Assembly: GCA_032358165.1 (NCBI GenBank)
Contig: JAALGY010000032.1
Coordinates: forward strand, 2,418,001-2,482,000
Length of the DNA: 64,000 nucleotides
Direction: 5' to 3'
DNA from: Diplosphaera chodatii
Lineage: Eukaryota; Chlorophyta; Trebouxiophyceae; Prasiolales; Stichococcaceae
The stretch's first letter is position 1. Every line of letters starts with the position of its first letter. The notes under the pieces were generated by a model. That model was not told the origin of the DNA. It saw only the letters and a program-made list of their open reading frames with translations, and ran no database searches. This document shows positions 1 to 11,535 of the stretch, one piece after another. The position numbers and the translations under genes are program-made.

Positions 1-1640
1 AGGCGGTGCAGTGGCTGTTGGAGGCGGGCAGGGGGTCTGGCCCCGTTACCCGGGGCGCCGGCTGGGCGGGCGCCTCACACTGGCGCTTCCGCGCCGAACC
101 CGACACAGCCGCCGCAGCCAAGCCCAAGGCAGCCAGGTGGGGTCAGCAGCGCACCGTCCGCAGCACCACACAGAACTCCACTGCCAGGGCGATGCCTGTG
201 CATGGCTATCTGTGGAGGTTATAGTTTAGCCCAATCCACTGCAGGCGGCAGCGCAAGGTGACGATGATCGACTTTGAGACCCTGCCGCCGCTAGCAGATG
301 ACACGTTCAAGCTTGCGGCACGCAAGGAGCAGATCTGTGTGAAAACGCTTGGGATCAAGGACACGCTGCTGCCGAAAGACCTGCATTTCGAGGTCCGCAG
401 ACTCCACTGTGGTGCTTGCAGACACCCCTTCAGCACGGGGTCCAGTCAGCCTGTTTGGCCAGCCCAGCAGAACGGTGGAGTCGGGACTTTGCGGTGGCAT
501 ATGCTCTGCACGCCTCTCATCAGTCATCTGGTGCTGATGCAAACGTCGCGGTGCAGGCCAAGCAGCTGGCAGAGCTGTTCCTGAAGCCCGGGGTGCGGGT
601 GACGCGGTCCATGACGCGGGCAGCGCGCGCCGGGGCAGCTGGCAACAGCCATGGTGACACGGGCTACGCCAGCTCTGATGACGGCGGCGGGGACTTTGGT
701 GCGCACGGCACTCTGTGGCGGAACCCTGAGCTGTTGAGACCTGCATCGCCGCTGTACTGACATCAGTGGTGATCCAGTGCTCTGCAGTGCGGCGGCGCAC
801 GAGGTGCAGGTGCAACACGCCCAGGCGACCATGTGCGGTTAGTGACTATGTGTGAGGCACTCTGCTGCAGGCTATGGGGACGGTGGCGCCAGCGATGATG
901 AGGGTGGTGCGAGGGATGCCTGGGGCGCCATGCAGGCTGCAGACGAGGCCGAGGACGGCACCCTGCTGTCAGCGCCCCGCAAGGTCCCCAACACGGGCAT
1001 CGCCTACGCCCGCTCATCGAAACAGGTGTGCGCCGCTTCCTGCAGCCTCGCCTACCTCCATCGGACATAACCCCTTTCTGCACGAGTACATCACCTGAAG
1101 ACCACATGCATCACCCTCTGTGCTCCTGCACCCCCTTTCAAGCCGTTGCCTGCATGTGTTAACATGAGTGAGAACCATTGCCGACCAGGTGGACGTGCGG
1201 CAGCTGAAGGAGGCGCTGTGGCATCGTATCAAGCAGCTCGGCAAGAGGCAACAGCAGCCGCCATCAGACATCGAGGCTCCTGCAGATGTGGAGCTGCGCT
1301 TCCAGGTGCAGGCTTCCATGTTGCATGCGCTGGTGCATCACGGGCTGCTGCTCTGCACCACTCACCCATTCCTGATCGTTGCTGGACGTCGCATATACGA
1401 GCATCATCTGCTCGGGACACAATCATGTGGCTCTCGAGTCTAGCTGACTCGGCCATTCGCCCCTGTATGCAGGACATCATAGCGTCACTGGACGAATCCA
1501 GTGGCGCGGGGCAGCTGGCAGACCTGAGCGTGCACCTGTGCTTCATCTGCTTGTTGCACCTTGCCAACGAGCACGGCCTCGTCATCACCGACAGCACCGA
1601 CTTGCGGCAGCTCACCATAGGCTACTGCCCCACAGCATGA
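1..1640 (+). CDS. CAPH: Condensin complex subunit 2 (CAP-H, kleisin), 3' part
   Basis: This is the C-terminal half of the kleisin of condensin I, which bridges the SMC2/SMC4 heads in mitotic chromosome compaction. The gene enters from the left edge, so its N terminus is missing. Exons in order carry: a WAGASHWRFR segment matching the AGPxHWKFR block of the Barren/CAP-H family (about 80-110); an IDFETLPP ... LLPKDLHFEVR segment (about 264-394), the conserved 'LLPEDLHY' block; AKQLAELFLKP (about 558-590); an acidic linker; VDVRQLKEALWHRI (about 1189-1230); and the terminal helical region LADLSVHLCFICLLHLANEHGL ending at TGA 1638-1640. The last two blocks form the C-terminal winged helix that in the family docks on an SMC head. 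Exons are short and separated by introns of about 100-200 nt. Family assignment is firm; some internal junctions are approximate. Confidence 0.87.
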
Positions 1641-2436
1641 CCTATACATCGTGCCAGCAGTAAGACGCCATTATGAGCGGAATGAGGCAAACCTGTGCGT
1701 TCACTTGCAACTGGGAGGGGATGAAGCGGCGCAGGTCTCGATTTGGTGGCAACTTCAGACACACCAAACAATCTCCAGGGATCATGGAGTAATGACATGT
1801 AAGTTCAAGTTTTTTTGACAAGTCTGGCCAGGACAGTGATATTGTTGTGGTTTCGAGCGATGAGTCATGGCAGCAGAGCAGGCAACCTCCATTCCTTCAT
1901 ATCCTGCACAATGGTGACAAGGCTCTGATTGCATGTGCCAACCTGTGTGCAACTGAACACAGAGGGACAAGCAACATGCACCGCGGCGTCACGCTTCCAA
2001 TCGGGAAACCCTAAGGAGGCCCAGCAAGGGTTCACAAGTGTTCTCCTCATCACGGTCGGAAATATGCAAGCCAATAGGCAAACCTGTGCGAGAGATGCAG
2101 CCCAAGCCAGAGACTATGCTGTACACTATACCCTAAACTTCAGTATCAACCGCCAAGGAGGCATGCTTCAGAAAGTCAAAACATCCTTCTTCGATCCCAT
2201 CACTGGCGACGCTATGTATGTGCAGCAAGAACCCTCTGCCGGCCTATGTAGCGGTGGCTAAGTTCCTCCTGTCGTTGCCCGCAGCGCTGCCATAAGGGCA
2301 TAAGGGCAGATGCAAGCAAATGTCAGGCGCCCAGAGTTGCATTTGCCCCACTGGCCAAGTCGGGGCTCCAAGTCGAGCACCCGCCGACAGTGTCGCGCCA
2401 GTGAATCATGGTCTGCAGCAAGAAGAAGACAGCTGT
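1641..2436. other. Convergent intergenic region between CAP-H and the PAQR gene
   Basis: No gene with recognisable similarity was found here. It should hold both 3' UTRs. It contains a perfect telo-box-like AAACCCTAA at 2006-2014 and an unassigned 110-codon open frame on the + strand (1929-2261) without splice or homology support. Confidence 0.5.
1798..1802 (+). terminator. TGTAA polyadenylation motif downstream of CAP-H
   Basis: TGTAA lies 158 nt after the CAP-H stop codon. TGTAA is the usual poly(A) signal of chlorophyte nuclear genes. Assigning it to this transcript is inference from position. Confidence 0.35.
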
Positions 2437-4525
2437 TCAGTAGCCATACAGCATTGCGAGGACATGCAAGCGGGGGATCAAAGGCACATCAGTTTGGCTG
2501 CTGTGCAGTGATGTTGCCCCACGACGCACCAGGCACGAGCGATAGTGCACAAAGGCGGCGACCACGACTGCCAGGTGGAAAAGTTGATGTGAATTGAATA
2601 AGTAGTCAAAGCCCCCCGGCTTCAGGCATTCTGGGAATCTGAAGGCGTAGAGGGCCGCACCACCCTGCAGATCACGCTCAAGCTTGAGTACATGCTCAAA
2701 GCACCCCACATGCACGTCCCACATCGGGTCTTGCTCGGCAGAGGCGCACCACATACAGGACGCCCATGAGGACGTCCAGCTTCAGCGCCTTCATGACCTC
2801 GGGAATGGCGCCAAGCTCGCGCCAGACATGGACTGCAGGGACCACGCCCCACAGCCCCAGCGAAACATACATGCCGGCGCGCAGCGGCCTGAACCTATAG
2901 TCCTGGAACACTTCCAGAAGTGACACCGCCACACAGACCAGACCTGTAGAGCAGTGTGGACAGAAGTATACTACACCAACTTGACATGCATAGCAATTTC
3001 AGCAGTCTGCATGCATGTGCACAGCATATGGTATTGGCAAATCGTTGCTAAGAGGTCGTGTACCGAGAGCTGTAGTCGTGACCAGGTAAAAGATCTGGGT
3101 TGGGCGGTGGCACAGGAACCCATAATACACAGGAGGAAAGAATGACGCGACAATCAACACTGCAATGCCTGCAACTGGCAGTAGTACTTGTGAGACTAGC
3201 GAATGTTTCGAGCGACTCCGATGAAGCAGGGAATATGAAGGCAGTTGCTGGAGTGCATGGAGCATCGGTTCACCAGCATAGTCCAACCGCCAGATGAACT
3301 GGTTGACCTGCAGATGAACATGTAAAACATACTGCGCATGGCAGGGAACCGGATGCAATCATATTTTGACACAGGCAGCTGCTCTGCGGTATGGTCGTCC
3401 TACCTCGAAAGAGCAGCAGGCTAGCAGGTGGCATGTGGCCGAGATCAGCAGGCATGCCATGGCACCCGCCAGAAACACATACACCGGCCAGCGTTCAGTG
3501 GGCCACTGTACATCCAGCAGTGCGGCAGCTACCTGCGATACACACAGAGCGGGGTCCACCTGCAAGTGATTCCGCCAGTGAAATCACGACTGCTGCAGCA
3601 CAATGTCAGCCTGCGGGCGGACTCTGCCAGTGAACATCACCCAGAGGGGAACAGCAACTGCCTGCTTACCTTTTGAGCGCGCAATGGCAGGTCCGACAGA
3701 CTGTCCCGCCCGTACTGCACAGCATGCCACAGACTGTCCTCCCACTCCGCAAGGTGTTGCAAGCCCCCGCGCCGCAGCCCCGCATGGCTCGTCAGGTTGC
3801 TGCCACACCAACAGCAGCGCTCCAGTTGGGATGAAACACACTTGTGCATGCAACAGCCTGGCTGCCCGACAGTCGAGATGTGCATGGCAATGCCTATGCG
3901 ACAGCATGCTGGCAGACCTGATTTCGCTGGAGCGGAGGTGTGTCAAACGATGCTCAAGCTGTGAGATTGTATCTGCTCCATGAGTGAAAGGACTGGGTGC
4001 CTTCAGCGCCACGACCACCGTGAGTATCATAAACAGCAGGAACCCTGCATGTGAAGCAAGATGGCCTGTTCACAACTGCTATGTGAGCCACATGTGATGC
4101 TGGATGTAAGTTAGACCCACAAGAGGCTACGATGCCAAATTAGCGAAGCGACCATACCTATTAGATGGCTGTGTATGTTGCCGGTCTCGTTGTGCCAGGT
4201 GAACAACGACAGCAAGATGTCCCGCGTGCTGTACCCGATGCGGTAGCCCTTCCGGATGAAGTTGTTGTCCTGCGGATACGACGCAGGTGCTGGTGCTGAC
4301 GGTGCTGCACCTCAGCAGCCCATGCGCAGGTCCCGTGAGGTGGCGATGCCATGCAGGCAGGAGGTGAGCCAATGAACCTGAGCACTGCTGAGGCACCTGC
4401 AGAGTGGTGGGCAGGTCCTCGAAGCTGCCGAGCCAGCGGGTGCTGGGCTTCCGCCTGCGCCGTGGCACATTTGCGGCGGCCGACCGCGCCGACTGCTGCG
4501 GCTGGGACGTTGCCGAGACTGCCAT
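2437..4525 (-). CDS. PAQR / heptahelical (adiponectin-receptor-like, HlyIII family) membrane protein
   Basis: Seven-transmembrane protein of the progestin-and-adipoQ-receptor family (plant HHP proteins), predicted membrane hydrolase/receptor. ATG at 4525 opens a basic N terminus ending in WLGSFEDLPTTLQ, then an intron. The next exon (about 4270-4160) has DNNFIRKGYRIG ... HNETGNIHSHLIG, the PAQR signature. TM1 is FLLFMILTVVVALKA (about 4035). Another exon (about 3560-3409) has RWPVYVFLAGAMACLLISATCHLLACC, carrying the first zinc-ligand His. Then come LDYAGIAVLIVASFFPPVYYGF (about 3170), FRPLRAGMYVSLGLWGVVPAVHVW (about 2890) and the last exon FNSHQLFHLAVVVAAFVH with the HxxxH zinc pair, ending at 2437. 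All three conserved histidines are present. It is divergent from the NOC1 gene. The exon between TM1 and TM2 (about 3885-3660) is the least certain. Confidence 0.85.
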
Positions 4526-5110
4526 GAGGTGGTTGTCAGGCGACCCGCGGGTAGGACAGTGCCATATACATGCTGTCTGATGGCACTGCTGGGTGGGAAG
4601 CTGCGCTGCAGCCCCACGGTGCGGCAATGCTGCGGGTTGCCTTCAGCCTCCTGAACTGTGACAGACGCTCGTACAGGTGTACTCAAAGCTGTTGCAGCGT
4701 CGCAGCCCACAGCTTCAGCAACGTGGATGGGAGGCTGATAGGTACCAGATGGGATGCCACCACCAGAGAGGTCAAATGCGTCACACGACTGGCGCAAGGG
4801 GGTGTGCCCAAGGTTAGCTTCACTCATTGGCTAGCTGAAATGCACGTTGAAGCAATGGTGCCGAGCGCTGAGCGCTGCTGGAGTGCTGGCACCATGCTGT
4901 ACTGAGCAGCAGGAAGCAGTTCTGGGCTGTGCACCTGGCCGTCCCGCCGTGCTTCATTGCGATGAAGCTTACTTGCAGCGCACAACCATGCGTCTTTGAC
5001 ATATTGCGAACAAACATGTCACCCGATTGGGCGGGTGCATTGAGGTGATCGCAAGGCATTCACATTGCATGCCAGAACAGGCGCCGCTGCGCATTTCGTG
5101 AGCAGCACGC
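4526..5110. promoter_or_regulatory. Divergent intergenic region, PAQR / NOC1
   Basis: 585 bp between two start codons on opposite strands, so it must hold both promoters and 5' UTRs. I found no clear TATA box or repeated element. Confidence 0.4.
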
Positions 5111-8100
5111 ATGTCGATCGAGAAGAAGCGGCGGCGCAAAGCAGCCGTGACGAGTGTCGACGAGTCGCCCAGTGGCGAATCACCGGAACTGCAGGCGGAA
5201 GTGCGGGCATTTGCGTCGCAGTTGGGCCTGGCCAGCGGCACTGCAGACCATGCCTTCGACGACTTTGCACCCCAGCAGGCCAAAGCAAAACTGATTGGCA
5301 GTGCGTCGAAACGGAAGCGGGCGCCGTCAGCGGACGATGCAGAGATTGACGACAGCGACACCCCTGACGCCGCAGCGCGTCGGGCGTCAGGCAAGAAGCA
5401 CGGCGGCAGCGGCAGAGCTGCTGCCGCAGGTGCCAACCAGCGGGAGGCTCAACCCAGCATCATCCCGCCCGTGAGCGACGCTGTGGCAGAAGCAATCAGG
5501 ACGCGGGGATGGAATGAAGGCGTTGGACCGCGGCCAGGCAAGCAGCGCCACCGCTTCACTCAGTCCTGCCTAGTGCTTACCCGGCGGTCTCGTCGGTCCT
5601 GTGTCGACAGCACGAGCGGTGTCCTTGAAGTTGCTGTCCCTCATCCAGGCGACAGCAAGCGCAGCCTGCTGGGCCGCGATGCGCCGGGGCTGTGGTATGA
5701 AGCGCTGGAAGCGTTGCCACCGCTGCCAATAGCAAATGCAACCACACCACCCGTCTCAGATGCCAAGGTATGTCACCCAAGCACGCTCTCACGTGCTTCG
5801 ATGGGTGTGAATCATTGGGTGGCAAGTCGACGATGCCAGATCATTGCAATTGGTGGTGCCGCCCAACTTGCAGACCGCGGAGCTGCGGGCAAGGGGCGAG
5901 GCTGCCCTGGAGCGAGAGGCGACTGTGTTTGAGGCAGATATGGGGCGCAAGAGTGGGCAGGACGCACGGTGGTTGCAGCAAGTGCGGCACAGCGGCACGA
6001 CGTCCGACAAAGTTGCTGCCATTACGCTGCTGCTCCAGGTGAGCTTCGCACGGTGGCCAGTCAATTTGTGAAGGCAGTGTAATGTCATGCGACACCATGA
6101 CTCAATGCATTGATGCAGCCTGTGAGGCTACAAGCATGTATGCGCAGGAGTCAGCAGTGGCGAACGTGAAGAGCCTGGATCAGCTGGTTAGCTGGGTAGC
6201 ACGGCACAAAGGGGGGCGCGGCGTCGTGGGGCAGGTATTTCCGAGTGTAGCTTATCGGACCGCTTGGTGCTGTCCATGCATATACAGAGTCTTTTGGTAC
6301 CACTGCAAGGACTCGTGCCAGGCAGCCGTCATCTGCTAGACGACATGTAGGTTGCGATCATTGGTGTTGTTTGTTCCTTGACATCAGGCGATAGATGCCG
6401 GGCGGGAGATCTTTGCGACGGCCCTGCTGCCAGACCGCAAGCTGCGGTGGCTGACGCAGCAGCCGCTGGCTCTGCTACCGCCTGGTCGTGACGGCGAGCG
6501 CCGCCTCATGCTGTGGGTGTTCGAGGACGCCCTCAAGCAGAGGTGACTGATTTGTTGCTCATCCGCCATCCTGGGGGCTGCTCTGCAGGTTGTGTTTCTG
6601 GCGGTACATAATAGAGCGTCAAGACTGCAGGCACGCACTGCTATTGGCGGTGTGTCATTTGTTGCTGTGTGTGCTTGGTAGGTATGCGGCGTTTGTGGCG
6701 GCCCTGGAGGAGGGCAGCCGGGACAACCTGGAGTACGTGAAGGAGCGGGCGTTGCGGGCTGCGGCGGAGCTGCTGCGCGCCAAGCCCGAGGCCGAGGCCG
6801 CCCTCATGTCGCTGCTGGTCAACAAGCTGGGCGACCCCTCCCGCAAGCTGGCCTCCAAGGTCGGCGCCGCCCCCGCGCACCTGCACCACTGCCTGTAGTC
6901 ACATCCTTACAGCGTGTCTGCACCCTGTCGCCACACGGCCGTGGGATGCAGCAACATGTGCACATGCCGGCTCGGACACAGGGTTGATGTTTCCTGCGGC
7001 CCTCACGCAGGCGGGGTACCTGCTGGGCAACGTGCTGGCGGAGCACCCGGGCATGAAGTCCATCGTGGTGGCAGAGGTGCAGCGCTTCATGTTCCGCCCG
7101 GGCCTGCAGGAGCGCGCCCGCTACTACGCCGTCGTCTTCCTCAACCAGCTGCAGCTGTCGCACCACCCCACGCACGGTGCGCGACCGCCGCCGGTTGCAT
7201 TGCTGCCATGACATGCACTGCACACGGCTCGTTTTCTGACGCCTAAATGTGTCATCGAACACTTGGTCTGATGAGTGCAGTGTGCACTCCGCACTGCAGG
7301 AGGCAGTGAGCTGGCAAAGAGGCTGATCGATGTCTACTTGACCCTGTTCTCGTTGATCATGACCGGCAAGGTGAACTCTCGGAGCACCGGCCTGCGCTTT
7401 TGCTGGCAGGCCGCATTGTCGCCTTGTGCAGCCTTGTCGCAGTTTTGGAGGTCGCATGACCTTGCAAAGGCTGTCTGCAGGTCGGCCATGCCGCGACGGT
7501 GCAGCGAGCCGCAGAAGAGAAGGCTACAGCAGCTGCTGCTGCTCAGAAGAAGGGCAAGCACAAGCCTGGGAGGCAAAAGGGCGGCCGGCATAAGCAGCAC
7601 AAGCACCCGCCGAAGAAAAGCGCTGCAGGCATTGGCGCACATACGGTGAGCCCGCTGCATGCTAACCCATTGCAGGCTCTGCTGTGATGCAAGCATCTTG
7701 TGCATGCAGAAGCAGGCACACCATGTGGTGCCTGTGAGAACGCTGCTACAGCAGCTGGGCTTGCCACCAGTCATCTGCAGGTGCTCCTGCAAGCATGCAC
7801 TGACAAGGAAAGCACGCTTGCGCACGTCAAGCAGACAGCATCGGTCGAAATGAATTGTTGCGTAGCTTTTAAGAGTGCAGTCTGTCACGGCGACAGGCAG
7901 AGGAGATGGATGCGCGGATGCTGGGGGCGCTGGTGGCGGGCGTACGGCGGGCGTTCCCGTATGTAGATGTCGCCGAGGTGGAGACCGTCATCGACAAGCA
8001 CTCCGATGCGCTGTTCCGCATCACCCACACTGCGCCCCTTGGCGTCTCGCTGCAGGTGCGCCACTTTGGATGCTGCATTATGACCCAGTTCGACAGATGC

Positions 8101-11100
8101 CCTACAGAGCCTTGGTTTGAACCCTCCATCTTGCACCCTCATGCACCGTGTCCGGTCCTGCAGGTGCTGGCGCTGATGCTGCAGCTGATGGGCAGCCGCC
8201 GCGCCGTCAGCGACCGCTTCTACCGGTGCGTGCAGTGGGTTGCCATCAATGGTTCTGGTGGTCTTCCAGATGTGCTATCGGGATGTGCACACCCATGCTG
8301 GAGGCCTTCAACTGTGTCAATGCAGGGCGCTGTACGCTGTGATGCTGTCGCCGGAGGTCAGCCGCGCCAACAAGGCGCCCATGTTTGTGTCCCTCGTCTT
8401 CAAGGCAAGGCTCTGACCATACCTGCTGATGTTGATTCGGCAGTGTGCTAACAAGGATCTCAGTGATCCTCTCGACATCCTCTGCTTATCCATCATCGTG
8501 GCAAAACGCAGGCAATGAAGGTCGACGTGAGCATCAAGCGCGTGGCGGCCTTTGCCAAGCGCCTGCTGCAGGTGGCGGTGCAGTCGCCTGCCCCCTTTGC
8601 TGCTGGCATCCTCTTCCTTGTGTCTGAGGTGTTGAAGGTGTGTTGCTGGTGCCCATGAGCATGATAGCTTGCATCGTTTGGTGTCATCCCTGCAGCGTGG
8701 CATCCCATGTTGCCTTTTCTGCGCAGCAGCGCAGCAACCATTTGAAAATCACTTTGTAAAGCATGTTGTGACAGCGAAGCCTGAGCAATATGCATGTCCT
8801 TGCAGGCCAAACCGGCATTGTGGACAGCCATCCTGCAGCCGCAGGCCTCAGCAGATGAGGTGGAGCACTTCAGGGATGTGGCAGACGAAGCGGAGCCGCT
8901 AAAATTTGCAGAGCCGCAGCAGCAGCAGCAGTCAGCAGTTCCAGCCCAGGCGGACAGCCCAGACAGTGCAGCAGAAGTCTCAGACGACGATGCTGTGGAT
9001 GCAGCGCAGCAAGCAGCTGTGCAGCCGGGGGATCAGGCAGAGGCTGTGGAGGCCCCGCAGCCGAGCGGCGAGCCGCCCTGGCCAGCACCTGGCGCCTACG
9101 AGATGCACAAAAGGTGCCGTTGTGGCTCACAAGTTCAGAGCAGGATTGTGAATGTCTCCGAGGAAGGTGGTTGCTGGTCAGCTGCTCAAACCTAAACGAT
9201 GCTCAGGTAGGATGCTGTGAAGCCGCCAGCAGTAGACTGACGCGCTGGTGCTGCACTGCCCGCAGGGAGCCGCTGTACTGCGGTGCGGAGACGGCGTGCT
9301 GGTGGGAGGTGGTGCTGCTGACGCGGCACGTGCACCCCTCAGTGGTCGCAATGGCGACCTCCCTAGCAGGTGAGTCAGCTGCAGAGCCGCTACAGCAGCT
9401 GTCGTATGTAATGGCAACCCCATGTCTACATCTGGCCGCTTGACGGCCACAGTGATTGGGCAAGCACTGGCTGAGTTGACAAAATGGCTTCCATTGCGCA
9501 AACAGGTGGCGCCTCAGTTGTGTATGATGGAGACCCGCTGCACGACCTGGCACTGCCCGCCTTCCTCGACAAGTTCGTCCGCCGCAAAGCCAAGGTGTGC
9601 TCAATTCGGTGATTGGTGGCGATTGATTGCGCCGCATAGAGGTCGTGCGCTATTGCCATTGTCAGTTGCTATCACACTTATCCTTGCAGTCTGCACCTGA
9701 TGGTCAAAATGCACATCGTTGACGTCTCCACAGGCCAAGCCGCGCGGCGGGTCAGTCATGCAGCCGCTGGCCAAGGCGGCGTCGGGGCGGGGCGCAGCGG
9801 GCGGGGCGGAGCCCGGCACCTCCGCCTTTGCGGCGCTGGCGGCAGCCGACATCCGCCCCGACGCGGTGTTCTTCCACAAGTTCTACTCTGCCAAGGAGGC
9901 CAGGGGGCAGACTGGGAAGCGGCGGCCAGCCGGTGCCGAGGATGACTCCGACGCCAGCGACGCAGAGATTGGTGCGGTTCACGTCCTGACATGTGTGTTT
10001 CTGCGGTAGCGCTGCACCGGTCCAAGTCTCCCCTGGGCGGTTGTGCGGTAGGTGTATCCTGGCGCAGAAGACAGGGCACATCAACCCTGCCACAGCGTCT
10101 CGGTGGCTGTTGCATCTGCAATTGGCATCTTCCTGCTCGCCCAAATGATGCCGGCTCAGCAGTGGTGCCCGGGGCAACTGCCACCAGCATTCCAGATGAC
10201 GTCACTGCATTTGCGCATCGAGACGAGCAAACAGAGTGGCTGATCCGGTCACGTGTCGTGGCACCAGACCGCATGCTGGACGATGAGGAGGAGACCGGGG
10301 CGGAGGGCCTCGACGAGGGCGCCCCCGCCGCCGAGTACGACTACGCCGCGCTGGCCGACGCCTTCGACAAGTCCGGCTCCGAGGCCAGCGACAGCGACGC
10401 CTCCCCAGGTGCACCTGGACGCTCGGTCCTGTCCACTATGGGTATGCACATGCGTGTGGCGTCAAGCGTGCGCTGCAGATGCTGCAGGAATTTATTGTGG
10501 ATGGCGGGCATGCAATGACATGACATGTCTTGACTGTCCGATCGGTGGCTGTCATACAGGTGACGACAGCGGCTCGGACATTGAGGATGGTGTCAATCCC
10601 TTCGAGCTGGCTGAGCCGACGACGAGTGAAGACGAGGGCGCCGCAGCGGCAGGGGACGTCAGCGATGACGCAGGTGGGTGACGGCAGCCAGCCTCCTGCC
10701 GCCGGCAATCCACATGCTGTGCCACACAGTCGGAATGATGCATATCTATCACAGGGTTGAGTGGTCAAGCCGTCAGGCTGAGTTCGTTGCTTCTCTGTGC
10801 TTATAGGCGGCAGCAGCAGTGATGAAGAAATGGGTGATGAGTTCGCTTCAGCTTCGCTGTGGGCTGCGCGCATTGAGGCGGCAGAGCGCGGTAAGGCTGC
10901 CTTCCTTGTTCTATGTTGCCGCACTGAACCTTAGGCCAAATGATGCGCTTGAGCTTCCAGACCACCGCTGCATGTCTACAGGTGCAAGGGATGATGAGGA
11001 ACAGCCAGCGCAGCAGAAACTGAGGGTGCGGAAGGGCAAGGGTGGCCAATTGGCCAATGGGCATCTGGGGGAAAAGCAACATCGCCGGCAGAAACAACGA

Positions 11101-11103
11101 TAG
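5111..11103 (+). CDS. CEBPZ: NOC1 / CEBPZ (CBF/Mak21 family) ribosome-biogenesis protein
   Basis: Nucleolar HEAT-like protein that in the family pairs with NOC2 for early 60S pre-ribosome assembly and export. Starts MSIEKKRRRK at 5111 with an EVRAFASQLGLASG block. Exons read with consistent phase: 5874-6038 (TTSDKVAAITLLLQ), 6148-6234, 6388-6542 (LLPDRKLRWLTQQPL), 6681-6859, 7011-7176, 7300-7370, 7481-7645 (Lys/His-rich), 7901-8055, 8164-8225, 8326-8404, 8512-8637 (the core CBF domain: APMFVSLVFK|AMKVDVSIKRVAAFAKR), 8806-9113 (acidic, Gln run), 9266-9369, 9506-9594, 9734 onward (DIRPDAVFFHKFYSAKEA), then several short acidic exons and a basic tail ending at TAG 11101-11103. One intron (8405-8511) begins with GC. 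The match runs the length of the family; the acidic C-terminal exons are the least certain. Confidence 0.93.
8405..8511 (+). other. GC-AG intron in NOC1/CEBPZ
   Basis: The exon ends TTC AAG and the intron starts GCAAGG; the next exon starts GCA ATG AAG after ACGCAG. Reading through meets a stop after four codons. Splicing at GC joins SLVFK to AMKVDVSIKRV, the conserved CBF-domain order, with no phase change. AAG|GCAAG is the usual consensus for GC-AG introns, and no nearby GT gives the same junction. Confidence 0.7.
8916..8931 (+). repeat. CAG trinucleotide run coding for Gln
   Basis: Five CAG codons in a row inside the acidic linker exon of NOC1 (QQQQQ). It lies between the CBF domain and the conserved C-terminal exons, so length variation would probably be tolerated. 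Confidence 0.6.
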
Positions 11104-11535
11104 TCATGGCCATCAACGATGGAATTGCAGTGTATATTCGCGGGTTGTAAACCGGAACAAAAGCAGCAAGCTCTAATAACCAAGCAGAATCTAGCCCTGC
11201 AAACCAAATACCTAAGCCCCACACCACCTGTTTATGTTGTGGCACACATAGCTGGACAGTGCCAACAACTGACTAGCAGTGCGACCGACCCAGTCTACAG
11301 CTGTACGTACAGTCTGCTGTCACTCGCTCACATACACAAAATGGGCAAGCGGGTGGTGCAACCTACCAGTACCCTCAATACAGTGCAAAGCCCCAAAACT
11401 GGTGCTATGCTGTGCCCCTAAAATCCAAATGCGCCCAGTGCCGTGCACAGACTGAATCAGCAGATTCAAACCAGCCCATGCGGTCAAATACATGATGCAT
11501 TCTACCCAGCATGTGCCCAGCACCCTAGTACTGCA
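11104..11535. other. Convergent intergenic region, NOC1 / PEAMT
   Basis: Holds the two 3' UTRs. Apart from the TGTAA motif of NOC1 nothing recognisable is present. Confidence 0.4.
11146..11150 (+). terminator. TGTAA polyadenylation motif of NOC1
   Basis: TGTAA 43 nt after the NOC1 stop codon, a plausible spacing for the chlorophyte poly(A) signal. Confidence 0.45.

Noticed and set aside
1929..2261. 110-codon frame between CAP-H and the PAQR gene
   Set aside because: No conserved motif, no splice support, and it lies where two 3' UTRs are expected.
4127..4627. Long minus-strand frame over the start of the PAQR gene
   Set aside because: Its first part is the real exon, but the frame then runs into an intron; the conserved protein continues in another frame after splicing.
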